In this document: one piece after another, positions 11,815 through 22,497 of the stretch
Position numbering within the stretch: the first letter of the stretch is position 1
How the letters are laid out: every line of letters starts with the position of its first letter
Source of the DNA: CAZCZU01 sp964503475
GTDB taxonomy: Bacteria; Pseudomonadota; Zetaproteobacteria; Mariprofundales; Mariprofundaceae
DNA: 56,728 nucleotides
Direction of reading: 5' to 3'
NCBI GenBank assembly: GCA_964503475.1
Contig: CAZCZU010000015.1
Location: 1-56,728 of the forward strand
Program-made: the position numbers and the translations under genes
Notes under the pieces: model-generated
The model's database searches: none
Seen by the model: the letters and a program-made list of their open reading frames with translations, nothing else
Told to the model about the DNA's origin: nothing

Positions 11815-13825
11815 CCTGCCCCGTTCGCTGAACGACGAGATCGAACGCCTCAGGGGCGAGATTCGCGAACATAACTATCGCTATTATGTGCTGGATGCCC
11901 CGGGCATCAGCGATGCCGAGTATGACGTTTTGCTGCGGCGCCTGGAGGCGCTGGAGAGCGAACTGGGCGAGCCGGTGCCGGCCGACTCGCCGACACGGCA
12001 GGTCGGGGCGCCAATCAGCGAGGCTTTCACACCGCGCCAGCATGGCGTACCCCTGCTGTCGCTGGCCAATGCCTTTTCCGACGACGAAGTGCGCGACTTT
12101 GATCGCCGCGTGCATGAGCTGGCCGGTCATGCGATCCGTTATATTGCCGAACCCAAGATCGATGGCCTGGCGGTCAACCTGCGTTATGAGCATGGCCGTC
12201 TGGTCACGGCCGCAACCCGCGGTGACGGTCGCACCGGTGAGGATGTGACCGACAATATCCGCACCATTGACGATATTCCCTGGCATCTGCCAGACGAAAC
12301 CCTGCCGGACGTACTGGAGGTGCGCGGCGAGGTTTATATGCCGCGCGCCGCTTTTTCGGCTTTGAACCGGCAGCAGGAAGCCGCGGGGGAGAAGCTGTTT
12401 GCCAATCCGCGTAATGCTGCCGCCGGCTCCCTGCGCCAGATCGATGCCCGGGTAACGGCCCGTCGTAACCTGGCTTTCTATGCCTATGGCGTCGGCCTTG
12501 GCGGGGCAGAGCTTGCGTCCAGTCAGAGTGGCCTGTTTGAGCGTCTGAAGGCATTGGGCTTTGCCGTGCAGCAGTATGCCCTGCTCGACGATGTCGATGC
12601 CTTGCTGGCGCATTACCGCAAGGTGACGGAAGCGCGCCCTGACTGGCCGTATGAGATCGATGGCCTGGTCTACAAGGTGGATCGCTTCGACCTGCAGGAT
12701 GAGATCGGTTTTGTGGCCCGTTCGCCGCGCTGGGCGATCGCTCACAAGTTTGCCGCCGAAGAGGTGGCGACCAGGGTGCAGCGCATCATCTGGCAGGTGG
12801 GGCGTACCGGCGTGGTGACGCCGGTGGCCGAAATGGAGCCGGTGGCGGTAGCGGGTGTGACCGTTTCGCGCGCCACGCTGCATAATATCAATGAATTGGC
12901 GCGCAAGGATGTGCGTGAAGGCGACGATGTCATTGTCCGCCGTGCCGGTGATGTCATTCCCGAAGTGGTGCGTGTCGTGCCGGGCGATCCGGCCGGGCGG
13001 GGGCCGTTGCCCGAGGTTCCCTCCGGTTGCCCGGTCTGCGGTTCGGCCATCGTGCAGGAGGAGGGGGAGACTGCGATTCGTTGCAGCGGCGGCCTGGCCT
13101 GTACGGCCCAGCTTAAGGAGCGCTTGCGCCATTTTGCTGCCCGTGGCGCTATGGATATCGATGGCATGGGAGAGAAGCTGGTGGCCAGGCTGGTCGATGA
13201 GGGGCTGGTGAGCTCGGTCGCCGATATCTATCAGCTCGATTTTGAGTCGATCCGGGCCTGGGAAGGAATGGGTGACAAAAAGGTCGCCAACCTTCAGGCC
13301 GCAATCGAGGCGAGCAAGCAACGCCCCATGCCGCGTCTGCTTTTCGCCCTGGGTATCCGGCATGTCGGCGAGGCGACGGCGAGTACGCTGGCAGCTCATT
13401 TTGGCTCCATCGATGCCCTGAGGGCGGCCGATGATGCAGCGCTTCAGGCCGTACCGGATGTCGGACCTGAGGTGGCGGCCAGTATCCGCAATTTTTTCGC
13501 CGAAGCACACAATACCGAGGTATTGCAGAGCCTGTATGAGGCCGGAGTGCGGCCGCCGGCGATTGAGATTCAGCAGGCACCGGCCGATCACCCGCTGAGC
13601 GGCAAGACGGTGGTGTTGACCGGTACGCTGCATCAACTGACCCGTGGGGAGGCGCAGGAGCGCCTGCGGGCTCTGGGGGCCAAGGCTGCCGGATCGGTGT
13701 CGAAGAAGACCGATGTTGTCGTGGCCGGCGAAAATGCCGGATCGAAGCTGGAAAAGGCGGAGCAGCTTGGTATTCCGGTGGTCGATGAGGCACAACTGAT
13801 CGATTGGCTCGAATCGGCGGGTTGA
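11789..13825 (+). CDS. ligA: NAD-dependent DNA ligase
   Basis: LigA seals nicks in replication and repair using NAD+. The 678 residues are normal. Domains in order: the Ia NMN-binding domain (HNYRYYVLDAPGISDAEYD), the adenylation domain with catalytic Lys123 in KIDG, the OB fold, the four-cysteine zinc finger (CPVCG ... C-x5-C, about 412-436), helix-hairpin-helix repeats (MDIDGMGEKL, IRHVGEATA, VPDVGPEVA) and a C-terminal BRCT domain from about 605. The start lies inside the TlpA gene and is the normal LigA start region. Confidence 0.97.
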   Translation: MNSPERSGNLPRSLNDEIERLRGEIREHNYRYYVLDAPGISDAEYDVLLRRLEALESELGEPVPADSPTRQVGAPISEAFTPRQHGVPLLSLANAFSDDEVRDFDRRVHELAGHAIRYIAEPKIDGLAVNLRYEHGRLVTAATRGDGRTGEDVTDNIRTIDDIPWHLPDETLPDVLEVRGEVYMPRAAFSALNRQQEAAGEKLFANPRNAAAGSLRQIDARVTARRNLAFYAYGVGLGGAELASSQSGLFERLKALGFAVQQYALLDDVDALLAHYRKVTEARPDWPYEIDGLVYKVDRFDLQDEIGFVARSPRWAIAHKFAAEEVATRVQRIIWQVGRTGVVTPVAEMEPVAVAGVTVSRATLHNINELARKDVREGDDVIVRRAGDVIPEVVRVVPGDPAGRGPLPEVPSGCPVCGSAIVQEEGETAIRCSGGLACTAQLKERLRHFAARGAMDIDGMGEKLVARLVDEGLVSSVADIYQLDFESIRAWEGMGDKKVANLQAAIEASKQRPMPRLLFALGIRHVGEATASTLAAHFGSIDALRAADDAALQAVPDVGPEVAASIRNFFAEAHNTEVLQSLYEAGVRPPAIEIQQAPADHPLSGKTVVLTGTLHQLTRGEAQERLRALGAKAAGSVSKKTDVVVAGENAGSKLEKAEQLGIPVVDEAQLIDWLESAG

Positions 13826-13864
13826 CGACGGCCTCCGGGCTTTGTATCGTGCGCACCGTCTTGT

Positions 13865-13938
13865 TGGGGGATCGTCTAGCGGCAGGACTACGGACTCTGA
13901 CTCCGTCAACCAAGGTTCGAATCCTTGTCCCCCAGCCA
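13865..13938 (+). tRNA. tRNA-Gln (anticodon CTG)
   Basis: The full cloverleaf can be drawn. The acceptor stem is TGGGGGA with TCCCCCA, followed by discriminator G and an encoded CCA at 13936-13938. The anticodon stem ACGGA/TCCGT holds the loop CTCTGAC, giving anticodon CTG at 13897-13899. The T loop is GTTCGAATC. It lies 39 bases after ligA. Confidence 0.96.
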
Positions 13939-13944
13939 AACAGC

Positions 13945-13980
13945 AAAGCCCGCGCCTGTGCGCGGGCTTTTTTCTTTTTT
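13945..13980 (+). terminator. Strong Rho-independent terminator after tRNA-Gln
   Basis: A perfect eight-base GC stem (13948-13955 with 13960-13967), four-base loop, AAA before and a long T run after. It ends the ligA/tRNA transcript. Confidence 0.92.
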
Positions 13981-14107
13981 CGTGCGCATCTTTTATGTTA
14001 AACAACTTTTCATGATTCGTTCACAGCACGATCATCATCCATAACGATAGTTACACCTGTCCGGCGTGAATCCCTCCTCCCCTCCCTAGTGTTTTTTCGT
14101 CGGACAG

Positions 14108-14140
14108 AAAAAGCCCCGGCCTTCTGGCTGGGGCTTTTTT
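14108..14140. terminator. Bidirectional terminator
   Basis: The stem AAAAAGCCCCgGCC / GGCtGGGGCTTTTTT works in both directions. It sits 12 bases beyond the stop of the minus-strand thioesterase and is its likely terminator. The 127 bases between it and the tRNA terminator hold no gene; I see only an imperfect long-range pairing of 14059-14067 with 14098-14106. Confidence 0.85.
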
Positions 14141-14151
14141 ATTGTCTGTGG

Positions 14152-14598
14152 TCAGGGCTGCGAGTCCGACATGCTCTCCCTGATCCGTCTTATCTTCTCC
14201 ATCAGCTGCCGCTCCTCTTCCGTTTCGGCAACCAGTGCCGGTACGCCGACCGGCTGCAGGCCTTCATCGACGGCAACAAAGACCAGAAGTGCATCCATCA
14301 CCAGCTGAGCCTCTCTCCGGACCTCGCATGCCACCCAGATACTGCTATGATCGGTCAGGGCAGGGCGGGCCGTGATGTCGAAGGCTTCATCCGGATGCAG
14401 CGGAGCATGGAACCGGGCCCGATGAATGGCGCGGGTCAGGCAATCGCGCTCGCAGTGGCGCATGGCGGCGAGATACGCGGTCTCATCGCACAGGGTGATC
14501 AGGCGGCCGCCATGCATGAATCCGTAAACGTTCAGGTCCCGTTTCTGTACCTGGAACGGGCGAGTAAGCGTGGCTGCCTGGATGCTGTAATGTGTCAT
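14152..14598 (-). CDS. Hotdog-fold acyl-CoA thioesterase
   Basis: A 148-residue protein of the YciA/BFIT acyl-CoA hydrolase type. The diagnostic segment is NVYGFMHGGRLITLCDETAYLAA near residue 23, with the Gly-Gly turn and acidic residue of the catalytic helix, followed by the strand ARFHAPLHPDEAFDI. It should hydrolyse acyl-CoA esters; the substrate is unknown. It is transcribed alone, away from aconitase. Confidence 0.82.
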   Translation of the reverse strand: MTHYSIQAATLTRPFQVQKRDLNVYGFMHGGRLITLCDETAYLAAMRHCERDCLTRAIHRARFHAPLHPDEAFDITARPALTDHSSIWVACEVRREAQLVMDALLVFVAVDEGLQPVGVPALVAETEEERQLMEKIRRIRESMSDSQP

Positions 14599-14616
14599 AT
14601 CTGTTCAATGTAGTCG

Positions 14617-14644
14617 TTGCAGTCCCACAGAGTAAGGCTATAAC
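14617..14644 (+). promoter_or_regulatory. Candidate sigma-70 promoter for acnA
   Basis: TTGCAG (14617-14622), a 16-base spacer and TATAAC (14639-14644) point towards aconitase. The boxes are near consensus, but the call rests on sequence alone. Confidence 0.4.
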
Positions 14645-14659
14645 TGTTTCATCCCCGTT

Positions 14660-14808
14660 TATGTTCAACCCGGCATGACTTCATGACGAGGAGGGGCTAG
14701 GGTTCGGCCCGATTTTTGAGTTCGGGCAAGGCCGTGTTTTGCCTGAACCTCCTGATGATTGGCGGGGAGCCAAGCAATCAGTATCGACCTAGTTGTAAGG
14801 AGCGCGAT
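14660..14808 (+). other. Long structured 5' leader of acnA
   Basis: About 150 bases separate the candidate promoter from the aconitase start. They include a six-base stem (14707-14712 with 14722-14727) and further GC-rich self-complementary stretches. No known riboswitch or IRE-like motif is recognised. The strong AAGGAG at 14797-14802 sits six bases before the GTG. Confidence 0.3.
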
Positions 14809-17538
<2,730 letters not shown>

Positions 17539-17558
17539 CTTCTGCACGATCCGAAACG

Positions 17559-17588
17559 AAAAAGGGCCTCCAAGTGAGGCCCTTTTTT
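17559..17588 (+). terminator. Rho-independent terminator after acnA
   Basis: AAAAAGGGCCTC and GAGGCCCTTTTTT flank a five-base loop, 20 bases after the acnA stop. Confidence 0.92.
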
Positions 17589-17601
17589 ATTGGCAGACAA
17601 A

Positions 17602-17626
17602 CGCCCGTTTCCGGTTGAAAGCGGAC
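17602..17626 (+). repeat. Left flanking repeat of a low-GC island
   Basis: An imperfect hairpin-forming sequence (CCGTTTC...GAAAGCGGAC). Its last nine bases (17618-17626, AAAGCGGAC) reappear inverted at 18612-18620. It sits between the acnA terminator and the AT-rich island. Confidence 0.4.
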
Positions 17627-17694
17627 TTTAATTGAATTGGTATGCTGTCCCTAGAGTTCCCTTTGCGGTTGAGAAAATGGTAAATTGGTATCTA

Positions 17695-17910
17695 TCACCG
17701 TAGAGGTAATTGCTCTGATACCTCTGACTGTAGTGTCTGAAGTATGCAAATTGCTTCCTCGCGAATCTGATTATCAAGCTCTTGAGAATCATGCGACGGA
17801 TTTGGTAGCTCAAATATCATACGTGCGCGCATGCCTTTGTAGTGGAGGTAAAGAGTGATTTCTTTCGCGTTGTCATCTTTATTTCCTGAAATACTTATTT
17901 CGATTCCCAT
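17695..17910 (-). CDS. Hypothetical 71-residue protein in the low-GC island
   Basis: The protein opens MGIEISISGNKDDNAKEITL and ends in an acidic helical stretch. AGAGGTG lies on the minus strand just before the ATG. It has no signal peptide or membrane helix and I do not recognise the family. Its AT-rich codons differ from those of the flanking genes. It is divergent from the next hypothetical gene, with about 49 bases between starts. A frame antisense or offset to it at 17628-17813 looks like a shadow. Confidence 0.5.
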   Translation of the reverse strand: MGIEISISGNKDDNAKEITLYLHYKGMRARMIFELPNPSHDSQELDNQIREEAICILQTLQSEVSEQLPLR

Positions 17911-17932
17911 GGCGCACCTCTATAAGAAACGT

Positions 17933-17954
17933 ATCTACTTAGTGTAGAGTAGAT
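17933..17954. promoter_or_regulatory. Inverted repeat between two divergent island genes
   Basis: ATCTAC (17933-17938) and GTAGAT (17949-17954) form a dyad spanning the intergenic gap, with an inner TCTAC-ttagt-GTAGA dyad. A shared operator is possible; no regulator is encoded in the island. Confidence 0.3.
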
Positions 17955-17959
17955 CGGCT

Positions 17960-18535
17960 ATGCTGGATGGCATGGTCAAATATGCTCCATCTATTTTCTT
18001 TTTTATTCTTGAAGTGGCCTTGCAGGTGAGCGGGTATACAAACGTATACTTGGCTTATGGATTAGTTATTTTGGCGTTCTCATTTCTGCTATGGCCGCTG
18101 ATATCTTGGATTGATTCAAATAGTACTAGCGAACTCATACCACTGCTTACCTTAAGAGATATGGCAGAAAAGAAGGGTTGGGACTTTAATGGTATGCCAA
18201 AGCTTAATTTTCAAGAGTTTGTCCAACAGCTTAGGCAAGCTGGGTTAAATGGTTCGCTGACTTTCTTTGGTAAGCCAAAGAAGTTTGACAGTGCATCGCT
18301 TAATATGAACGAGCCTCTTCACCATATTAAATCAGATCATTGGGGAAGCCATTCCATTACTGGATTGATTCATACAAGTCCTGAATACATAGGCACAGAA
18401 GAAAACAAGTATGTTGAGTCATATGTTCTAGAAGCCTTATCAATCAAATCTAGCGGCTTTGTTGACCTACACGTACGAAAGAAAGAAGGAGTATCGTGGC
18501 TAAAAAAGGTAACCAAGCAATATAAGAAGAAATAA
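17960..18535 (+). CDS. Hypothetical membrane-anchored protein in the low-GC island
   Basis: A 191-residue protein with two hydrophobic helices near the N-terminus (about 8-24 and 30-50) and a soluble remainder rich in Lys, Ser and aromatic residues, ending WLKKVTKQYKKK. I do not recognise a domain. The codons are AT-rich (many TTT, AAA, ATA), in contrast to the surrounding genes, which suggests transfer from elsewhere. A second ATG at 17972 could be the start. Its partner in opposite orientation is the 71-residue gene. Confidence 0.6.
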   Translation: MLDGMVKYAPSIFFFILEVALQVSGYTNVYLAYGLVILAFSFLLWPLISWIDSNSTSELIPLLTLRDMAEKKGWDFNGMPKLNFQEFVQQLRQAGLNGSLTFFGKPKKFDSASLNMNEPLHHIKSDHWGSHSITGLIHTSPEYIGTEENKYVESYVLEALSIKSSGFVDLHVRKKEGVSWLKKVTKQYKKK

Positions 18536-18611
18536 TGTCTATCGGTAACCCCATCTGTCTCGAAGAGGCCCGCAATGAGAATAAGTAACATGTGCTGAAG
18601 GGATAATTTTG

Positions 18612-18636
18612 GTCCGCTTTTGGCAGCAGGCGGTTG
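18612..18636 (+). repeat. Right flanking repeat of the low-GC island
   Basis: It begins GTCCGCTTT, the reverse complement of the end of the left repeat, and continues as an imperfect hairpin (CCGC...GCGG). Together with the left copy it brackets about 1 kb of AT-richer DNA. Confidence 0.4.
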
Positions 18637-18651
18637 TTCGAATTTAAAAGC

Positions 18652-18680
18652 AAAAGGGCTCCCGGATGGGAGCCCTTTGT
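18652..18680 (-). terminator. Rho-independent terminator after lpoA
   Basis: A perfect 11-base stem (18653-18663 with 18668-18678) with a four-base loop, 18 bases beyond the lpoA stop on the minus strand, followed there by TTTTGCTTTT-like sequence. Confidence 0.85.
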
Positions 18681-18698
18681 TGTTGGAGCGGCCTTTGT

Positions 18699-20633
18699 TT
18701 AGCTGGCCGGGACGACGTTGTTGCGGCGGATGGTGAAGATGTCGAACTGCTTGTGGCCGACACCCTCCTTGTCGAAGCGGACATGGCCGGTTTCGCAGGG
18801 GAAACCGCGCTCATCCTGCAGGCCGCGGATGGCATCCTTGCCGTGCAGGCCAAGGCGGCTGCTGATCAGGGCTGCGATCAGGGCCGTATCGTAGGCGATA
18901 CCGAACAGCTTGCCCGGCTGGCCGCTGCCCCATGTCTGGCGATAGGCGGAGAGCAGGGCAGCGGGGGCATTTTCCGGGAAGCCGATCTGGGTGAAGCGGG
19001 CCTTCGACAGGTAGCGGCCATGATCGTCGAGCAGATGGCCGTCGCGCCAGGCATCGCTGCCCAGCAGCGGGATGCCGGAGATGCCGACATAGGCGAGCTG
19101 GCCGGTCATCTGGGCAACCTCCGAGCCGGACATGGCGAGATAGAGGGCATCGAAACCGACAGGCATGCGAATCTCCAGCTCGGTATCGGCGGAGAAGAGG
19201 GCCAGTTCCTCGTCGAGCTCGGCCAGGAGCTCTTCATCATCGGTCTCCTCGCGCAGCTGACGCAGGGCCGGGCGATGATCGCGTTCGGGGCCAAGCTGCA
19301 TTACGCCGGCCACCTCGCCGCCCTGGGCGGTAAAGGTGTCGATAAAGGCGTTGGCTTCGCTGGAGTCGCTCTCCCGGTTGCCGAAGATCACGGTGGCACG
19401 CTGGGCGCCCTGCTGATGCAGGTGCTCGGCCAGGAACGATGCCTGTGCTTCGCGGGCGATGTTGTGCACGAACAGGGCCGGGGAGAGTGCGGCCAGATCC
19501 GACTGGCGGGTAAGGCTGATGACGGGGGTGTTGTCTTTCAGGTGCGTGGCCAGGGTCGAGGCATTGCTCGAGAGCAGGGGACCGATAATCCAGTCGACAT
19601 GCTGATCGCTCAGGCGCTGGTAGGCGGCCAGGACGCTGTCGGCCGTATCCTCGATGCGCAGGGTGACGGTCTGCTGGTAGTTGTGTTCCGAAAGGGCGAG
19701 ACGGATGCCGTTCAGGGCCTCCATGCCGTAGCGGGCGTAGGGGCCGGAAAGCGGCAGCAGGATTCCGATCGTTGCCGGCTGCAACTCGCCGGAGGCCCAG
19801 CGGCGAATCTGATTGGTGAGCATGGCCGGAGCTGCGGAGTGTTCGAGCAGGGCCAGCAGATTGGCGATGTCCTGGGTCTGGCCGGCGATCAGGCGCAGGC
19901 GGGCAAACTGCAGGTAGAAGTCGCTGTCGGTGCGGGGCGAGATGCGACCCGAATTGTGCAGGGACTCCAGCGTGGCCAGGGAAGCGCGGTTGGCGGCGGC
20001 CCTCAGCCAGTAATCCCGCCTCGAATTGTCGATATGGGCCGCGGTCAGGTACCACTGCACGGCGGTGTTTTCCGAAACGGTCGGGGCCAGGGCAGCGCCC
20101 ATCTCCTCCGTCTTGTCGAGCAGCTCGCGGGTCAGGCGGGGATGCATCAGGACAGCCAGCAGTTCGGTCATGGCCTGTTCGTCTTCACCGCTGTTGCTCC
20201 ACCACTGCGCCAGCCAGTAGCGGGCGTAGGGGGCAAGTGCATGTTCTGGGTAGCGGGCAAGCAGTTGCTCGGTTTCGGTCACCGCTTCCGGATACTGGTA
20301 CTCGAGCAGCAATTCCACGCGGCGGAATGCAGCCTCCTCATTCAGTGGCGGCGTGGCGGCTTTGGCCAGTATGGCCAGCTGGCCGATGGCGCTCTCCACA
20401 TCGCCCTGCTCGCGTGCCAGCAGCATCAGATCATCGATCTCACGTGAGCTCTGGGGCGGCGTCGCCAGGCTGGACCTGGCCTGCTCCGTGCCCGGCTTTT
20501 CGGGTGAGATCTGCACCGGCTGTTTGGGCGAACAGGCCGAAATGAAGGTGGCCATAAGGGCCAGCAGCAGGGCAGACCTGAATAGCTGTTTCGTTGCGGT
20601 GACGGGGGTCGAGGAGTAGCGTTTTTGACACAT
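18699..20633 (-). CDS. lpoA: Penicillin-binding protein activator LpoA (LppC family)
   Basis: An outer-membrane lipoprotein that in E. coli activates the peptidoglycan synthase PBP1A. From the ATG at 20633 it has 644 residues: a lipoprotein signal with Cys34 (ATFISACSP), a TPR-like N-terminal half, and a C-terminal half of periplasmic-binding-protein type I fold that begins near IGILLPLSGPYARYG. Position also supports the name: lpoA is divergent from rsmI in E. coli. The start codon overlaps the rsmI start codon on the other strand by two bases. The frame is open upstream, but only this Met gives a normal lipoprotein signal. Confidence 0.85.
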   Translation of the reverse strand: MCQKRYSSTPVTATKQLFRSALLLALMATFISACSPKQPVQISPEKPGTEQARSSLATPPQSSREIDDLMLLAREQGDVESAIGQLAILAKAATPPLNEEAAFRRVELLLEYQYPEAVTETEQLLARYPEHALAPYARYWLAQWWSNSGEDEQAMTELLAVLMHPRLTRELLDKTEEMGAALAPTVSENTAVQWYLTAAHIDNSRRDYWLRAAANRASLATLESLHNSGRISPRTDSDFYLQFARLRLIAGQTQDIANLLALLEHSAAPAMLTNQIRRWASGELQPATIGILLPLSGPYARYGMEALNGIRLALSEHNYQQTVTLRIEDTADSVLAAYQRLSDQHVDWIIGPLLSSNASTLATHLKDNTPVISLTRQSDLAALSPALFVHNIAREAQASFLAEHLHQQGAQRATVIFGNRESDSSEANAFIDTFTAQGGEVAGVMQLGPERDHRPALRQLREETDDEELLAELDEELALFSADTELEIRMPVGFDALYLAMSGSEVAQMTGQLAYVGISGIPLLGSDAWRDGHLLDDHGRYLSKARFTQIGFPENAPAALLSAYRQTWGSGQPGKLFGIAYDTALIAALISSRLGLHGKDAIRGLQDERGFPCETGHVRFDKEGVGHKQFDIFTIRRNNVVPAS

Positions 20634-21486
20634 GGAATCGCAGGATAAACGGAAGCATCCATCGGGCCAACTGTTCATTGTCGCCACCCCGATCGGCAAC
20701 CTGGGCGACATCACCTATCGGGCGGTGGAAATACTCCGGCAGGTGACGGTGATCGCCGCAGAAGACACGCGTGTCAGTAGCCGGCTGCTCAGTTACTACG
20801 GTATCGATACGCCGATGATGCCTTGCCACGAACACAACGAGGAGGCGATCAGCGCCAAAATTATCCGCCGCCTGCAGGAGGGGGCGGATGTGGCGCTGAT
20901 CTCCGATGCCGGCACGCCCCTGATTAACGATCCGGGTTTCCGCCTGGTGCGGGCGGTGCGGGCGGCGGGCTGCGAGGTTGTGCCGGTGCCGGGGGCGAGC
21001 AGTCCCATTGCAGCGCTCTGCGCTTCCGGCCTGCCGACCGATGCATTTACCTACCTTGGATTTCCGCCACGCAGCGGCAAGGAGCGCCGGCTGTTGCTGC
21101 AGCAGATCGATACAACACCGCACACGCTGGTCCTGCTCGAATCGCCGCGTCGTCTGTTGAAGACCCTGGAGGATCTGGCAGGTGTGGCCGCTCAGCGGGA
21201 GATATGCGTGGCACGTGAACTGACCAAGCTGCATGAGACATTCGTCTGCGGATCGCTTGATGCCGTGCGCAGCCATTTCGAGTCGACGCCCCCACGCGGC
21301 GAGATTGTGCTGATGATCGGGCCGAGGGTGCGCGGCGAGGTGAGCGATGACGATATTCTCGCCCGTCTCCGGCAGGGGGAGGGGGGCGAGCTGCCTCCGT
21401 CGGCCCGGGCACGCCATATTGCAGGATTGCTGGGGGTATCGAAATCACGCGTCTATGCCCTGATGTTGTCGGAGCAGGGTGAGTGA
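20632..21486 (+). CDS. rsmI: 16S rRNA 2'-O-methyltransferase RsmI
   Basis: RsmI methylates the ribose of C1402 in 16S rRNA using SAM. The 284 residues fit the family. Motifs: FIVATPIGNLGDITYRA at the N-terminus, AEDTRVSSRLL, LISDAGTPLINDPGFRLV, and PGASSPIAALCASGLPTD. The first in-frame ATG follows a TGA six bases earlier, so the start is fixed from that side. GAGGAG lies 15 bases upstream, farther than usual. yraN and gmhA follow. Confidence 0.93.
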   Translation: MESQDKRKHPSGQLFIVATPIGNLGDITYRAVEILRQVTVIAAEDTRVSSRLLSYYGIDTPMMPCHEHNEEAISAKIIRRLQEGADVALISDAGTPLINDPGFRLVRAVRAAGCEVVPVPGASSPIAALCASGLPTDAFTYLGFPPRSGKERRLLLQQIDTTPHTLVLLESPRRLLKTLEDLAGVAAQREICVARELTKLHETFVCGSLDAVRSHFESTPPRGEIVLMIGPRVRGEVSDDDILARLRQGEGGELPPSARARHIAGLLGVSKSRVYALMLSEQGE

Positions 21487-21838
21487 GTACGGCGCTTGGG
21501 CGTCGCGGTGAGGAGCGGGCTGCCCGCTATCTGTTGCGTCGTGGTTATGATGTGCTGGCCCGCAATGTGCGCCTGGGACGCGGTGAGATCGATATTGTGC
21601 CCGCAAGGGCGATGTGGTGGCCTTTGTCGAGGTGAAGGCGCATAAACAGCGCGAGCAGAGCCTGCTGGCCGTTGATGCGCGCAAGTGCGAACGCCTGCGT
21701 TCGGCCGCCTCGGCCTGGCTGGGGCGGCAGCGGGATGCTGCGTCGTTGCAATGCCGTTTTGATTTAATCATCCTGACGCCCGGGCGCGGCATCCTTCCCC
21801 GGACGGATATCGAGCATTTGAAAGATATATTCAGGTAG
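21483..21838 (+). pseudogene. yraN: YraN family nuclease-fold protein, split by a one-base frameshift
   Basis: Translation from the GTG at 21483 (overlapping the rsmI stop) gives STALGRRGEERAARYLLRRG and, further on, RLGRGEIDIV, the YraN N-terminus. The frame then runs into a stop around 21636. From 21599 the neighbouring frame gives ARKGDVVAFVEVKAHKQ through to the TAG at 21838, the YraN C-terminal half. A single extra G at about 21599/21600 would restore a normal protein of about 118 residues. The break falls between the two acidic motifs of the restriction-endonuclease-like fold (GEID and FVEVK), so the gene as written is inactive. It may be a true mutation or a sequencing error. Confidence 0.85.
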
Positions 21839-21845
21839 GCGACTC

Positions 21846-22430
21846 ATGCGCGAATTGATCCACAAGGCAATGCAGGATGGTGTAGAGCTCAGGCAGCAGT
21901 GCATGGAGCCTTTACAGGCACCGCTGCTGAAGGCGTCGGAGGCCGTGGTCGAGTGCCTGCGCTCCGGCGGCAAGGTGCTGGCCTGCGGCAACGGCGGCTC
22001 GGCTGCCGATGCGCAGCATTTCGCCGGTGAACTGGTGAACCGTTTCGAGATGAACCGGCCTGGCCTGGCCGGTATTGCCCTGACCCATGATGCATCGGTC
22101 ATTACCAGCATTGCCAACGATTTTTCGTTCGAGGAGATTTTTTCGCGTCAGGTGGAGGCGCTGGGGCGTCCCGGCGATCTGCTGCTGGCGATTTCGACCA
22201 GCGGCGGCTCACCCAATGTCGTGGCGGCGGTCGATGCGGCGGCGAAGAGCGGTATGCGTACCATCGCCCTGACAGGGCGCGACGGCGGTGCGCTTGGCGC
22301 GCATGAGAATGTCTGTGTGCATCTGAATATCGCCCATGAATCGACGCCGCGCATTCAGGAGATGCATATCACCTGCCTGCATATTCTCTGTACCCTGGTG
22401 GATGCCACCATGTTTGGCTCCGGGGCTTGA
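21846..22430 (+). CDS. gmhA: SIS-domain phosphoheptose isomerase (GmhA/DiaA family)
   Basis: A 194-residue SIS-domain protein. GmhA converts sedoheptulose 7-phosphate to D-glycero-D-manno-heptose 7-phosphate for LPS; its close relative DiaA promotes DnaA assembly at the origin. His58, Glu62, Gln171 and His179 match the spacing of the GmhA metal and catalytic residues (DAQHFAGEL and RIQEMHITCLHIL), but DiaA shares these. Gene order (after rsmI-yraN, before dolP) is that of diaA in E. coli, whereas the heptose adenylyltransferase gene 0.8 kb downstream argues for GmhA. Confidence 0.82.
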   Translation: MRELIHKAMQDGVELRQQCMEPLQAPLLKASEAVVECLRSGGKVLACGNGGSAADAQHFAGELVNRFEMNRPGLAGIALTHDASVITSIANDFSFEEIFSRQVEALGRPGDLLLAISTSGGSPNVVAAVDAAAKSGMRTIALTGRDGGALGAHENVCVHLNIAHESTPRIQEMHITCLHILCTLVDATMFGSGA

Positions 22431-22453
22431 GTTTGCGGCTCTATCGCGCTTGA

Positions 22454-22471
22454 ATCACAAACAGTTGTGAT
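22454..22471. promoter_or_regulatory. Perfect seven-base inverted repeat
   Basis: ATCACAA (22454-22460) and TTGTGAT (22465-22471) flank four bases, in the gap before the small membrane protein. It could be an operator or a short hairpin; no T tract follows. Confidence 0.3.
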
Positions 22472-22497
22472 CGGGAGCGATATTTGGGGAGGGGCCT

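Noticed and set aside
14059..14106. Riboswitch in the gap after tRNA-Gln
   Set aside because: Only one long-range imperfect stem with an unstructured 30-base loop; no known aptamer and no plus-strand gene directly downstream.
21483..21838. Programmed -1 frameshift in yraN
   Set aside because: No slippery heptamer of the X XXY YYZ type and no downstream structure at the join; a missing base is simpler.
22454..22471. Possible CRP (cAMP receptor) site
   Set aside because: The half-sites are in the wrong order (TCACA-N6-TGTGA instead of TGTGA-N6-TCACA), so it does not fit the CRP consensus.
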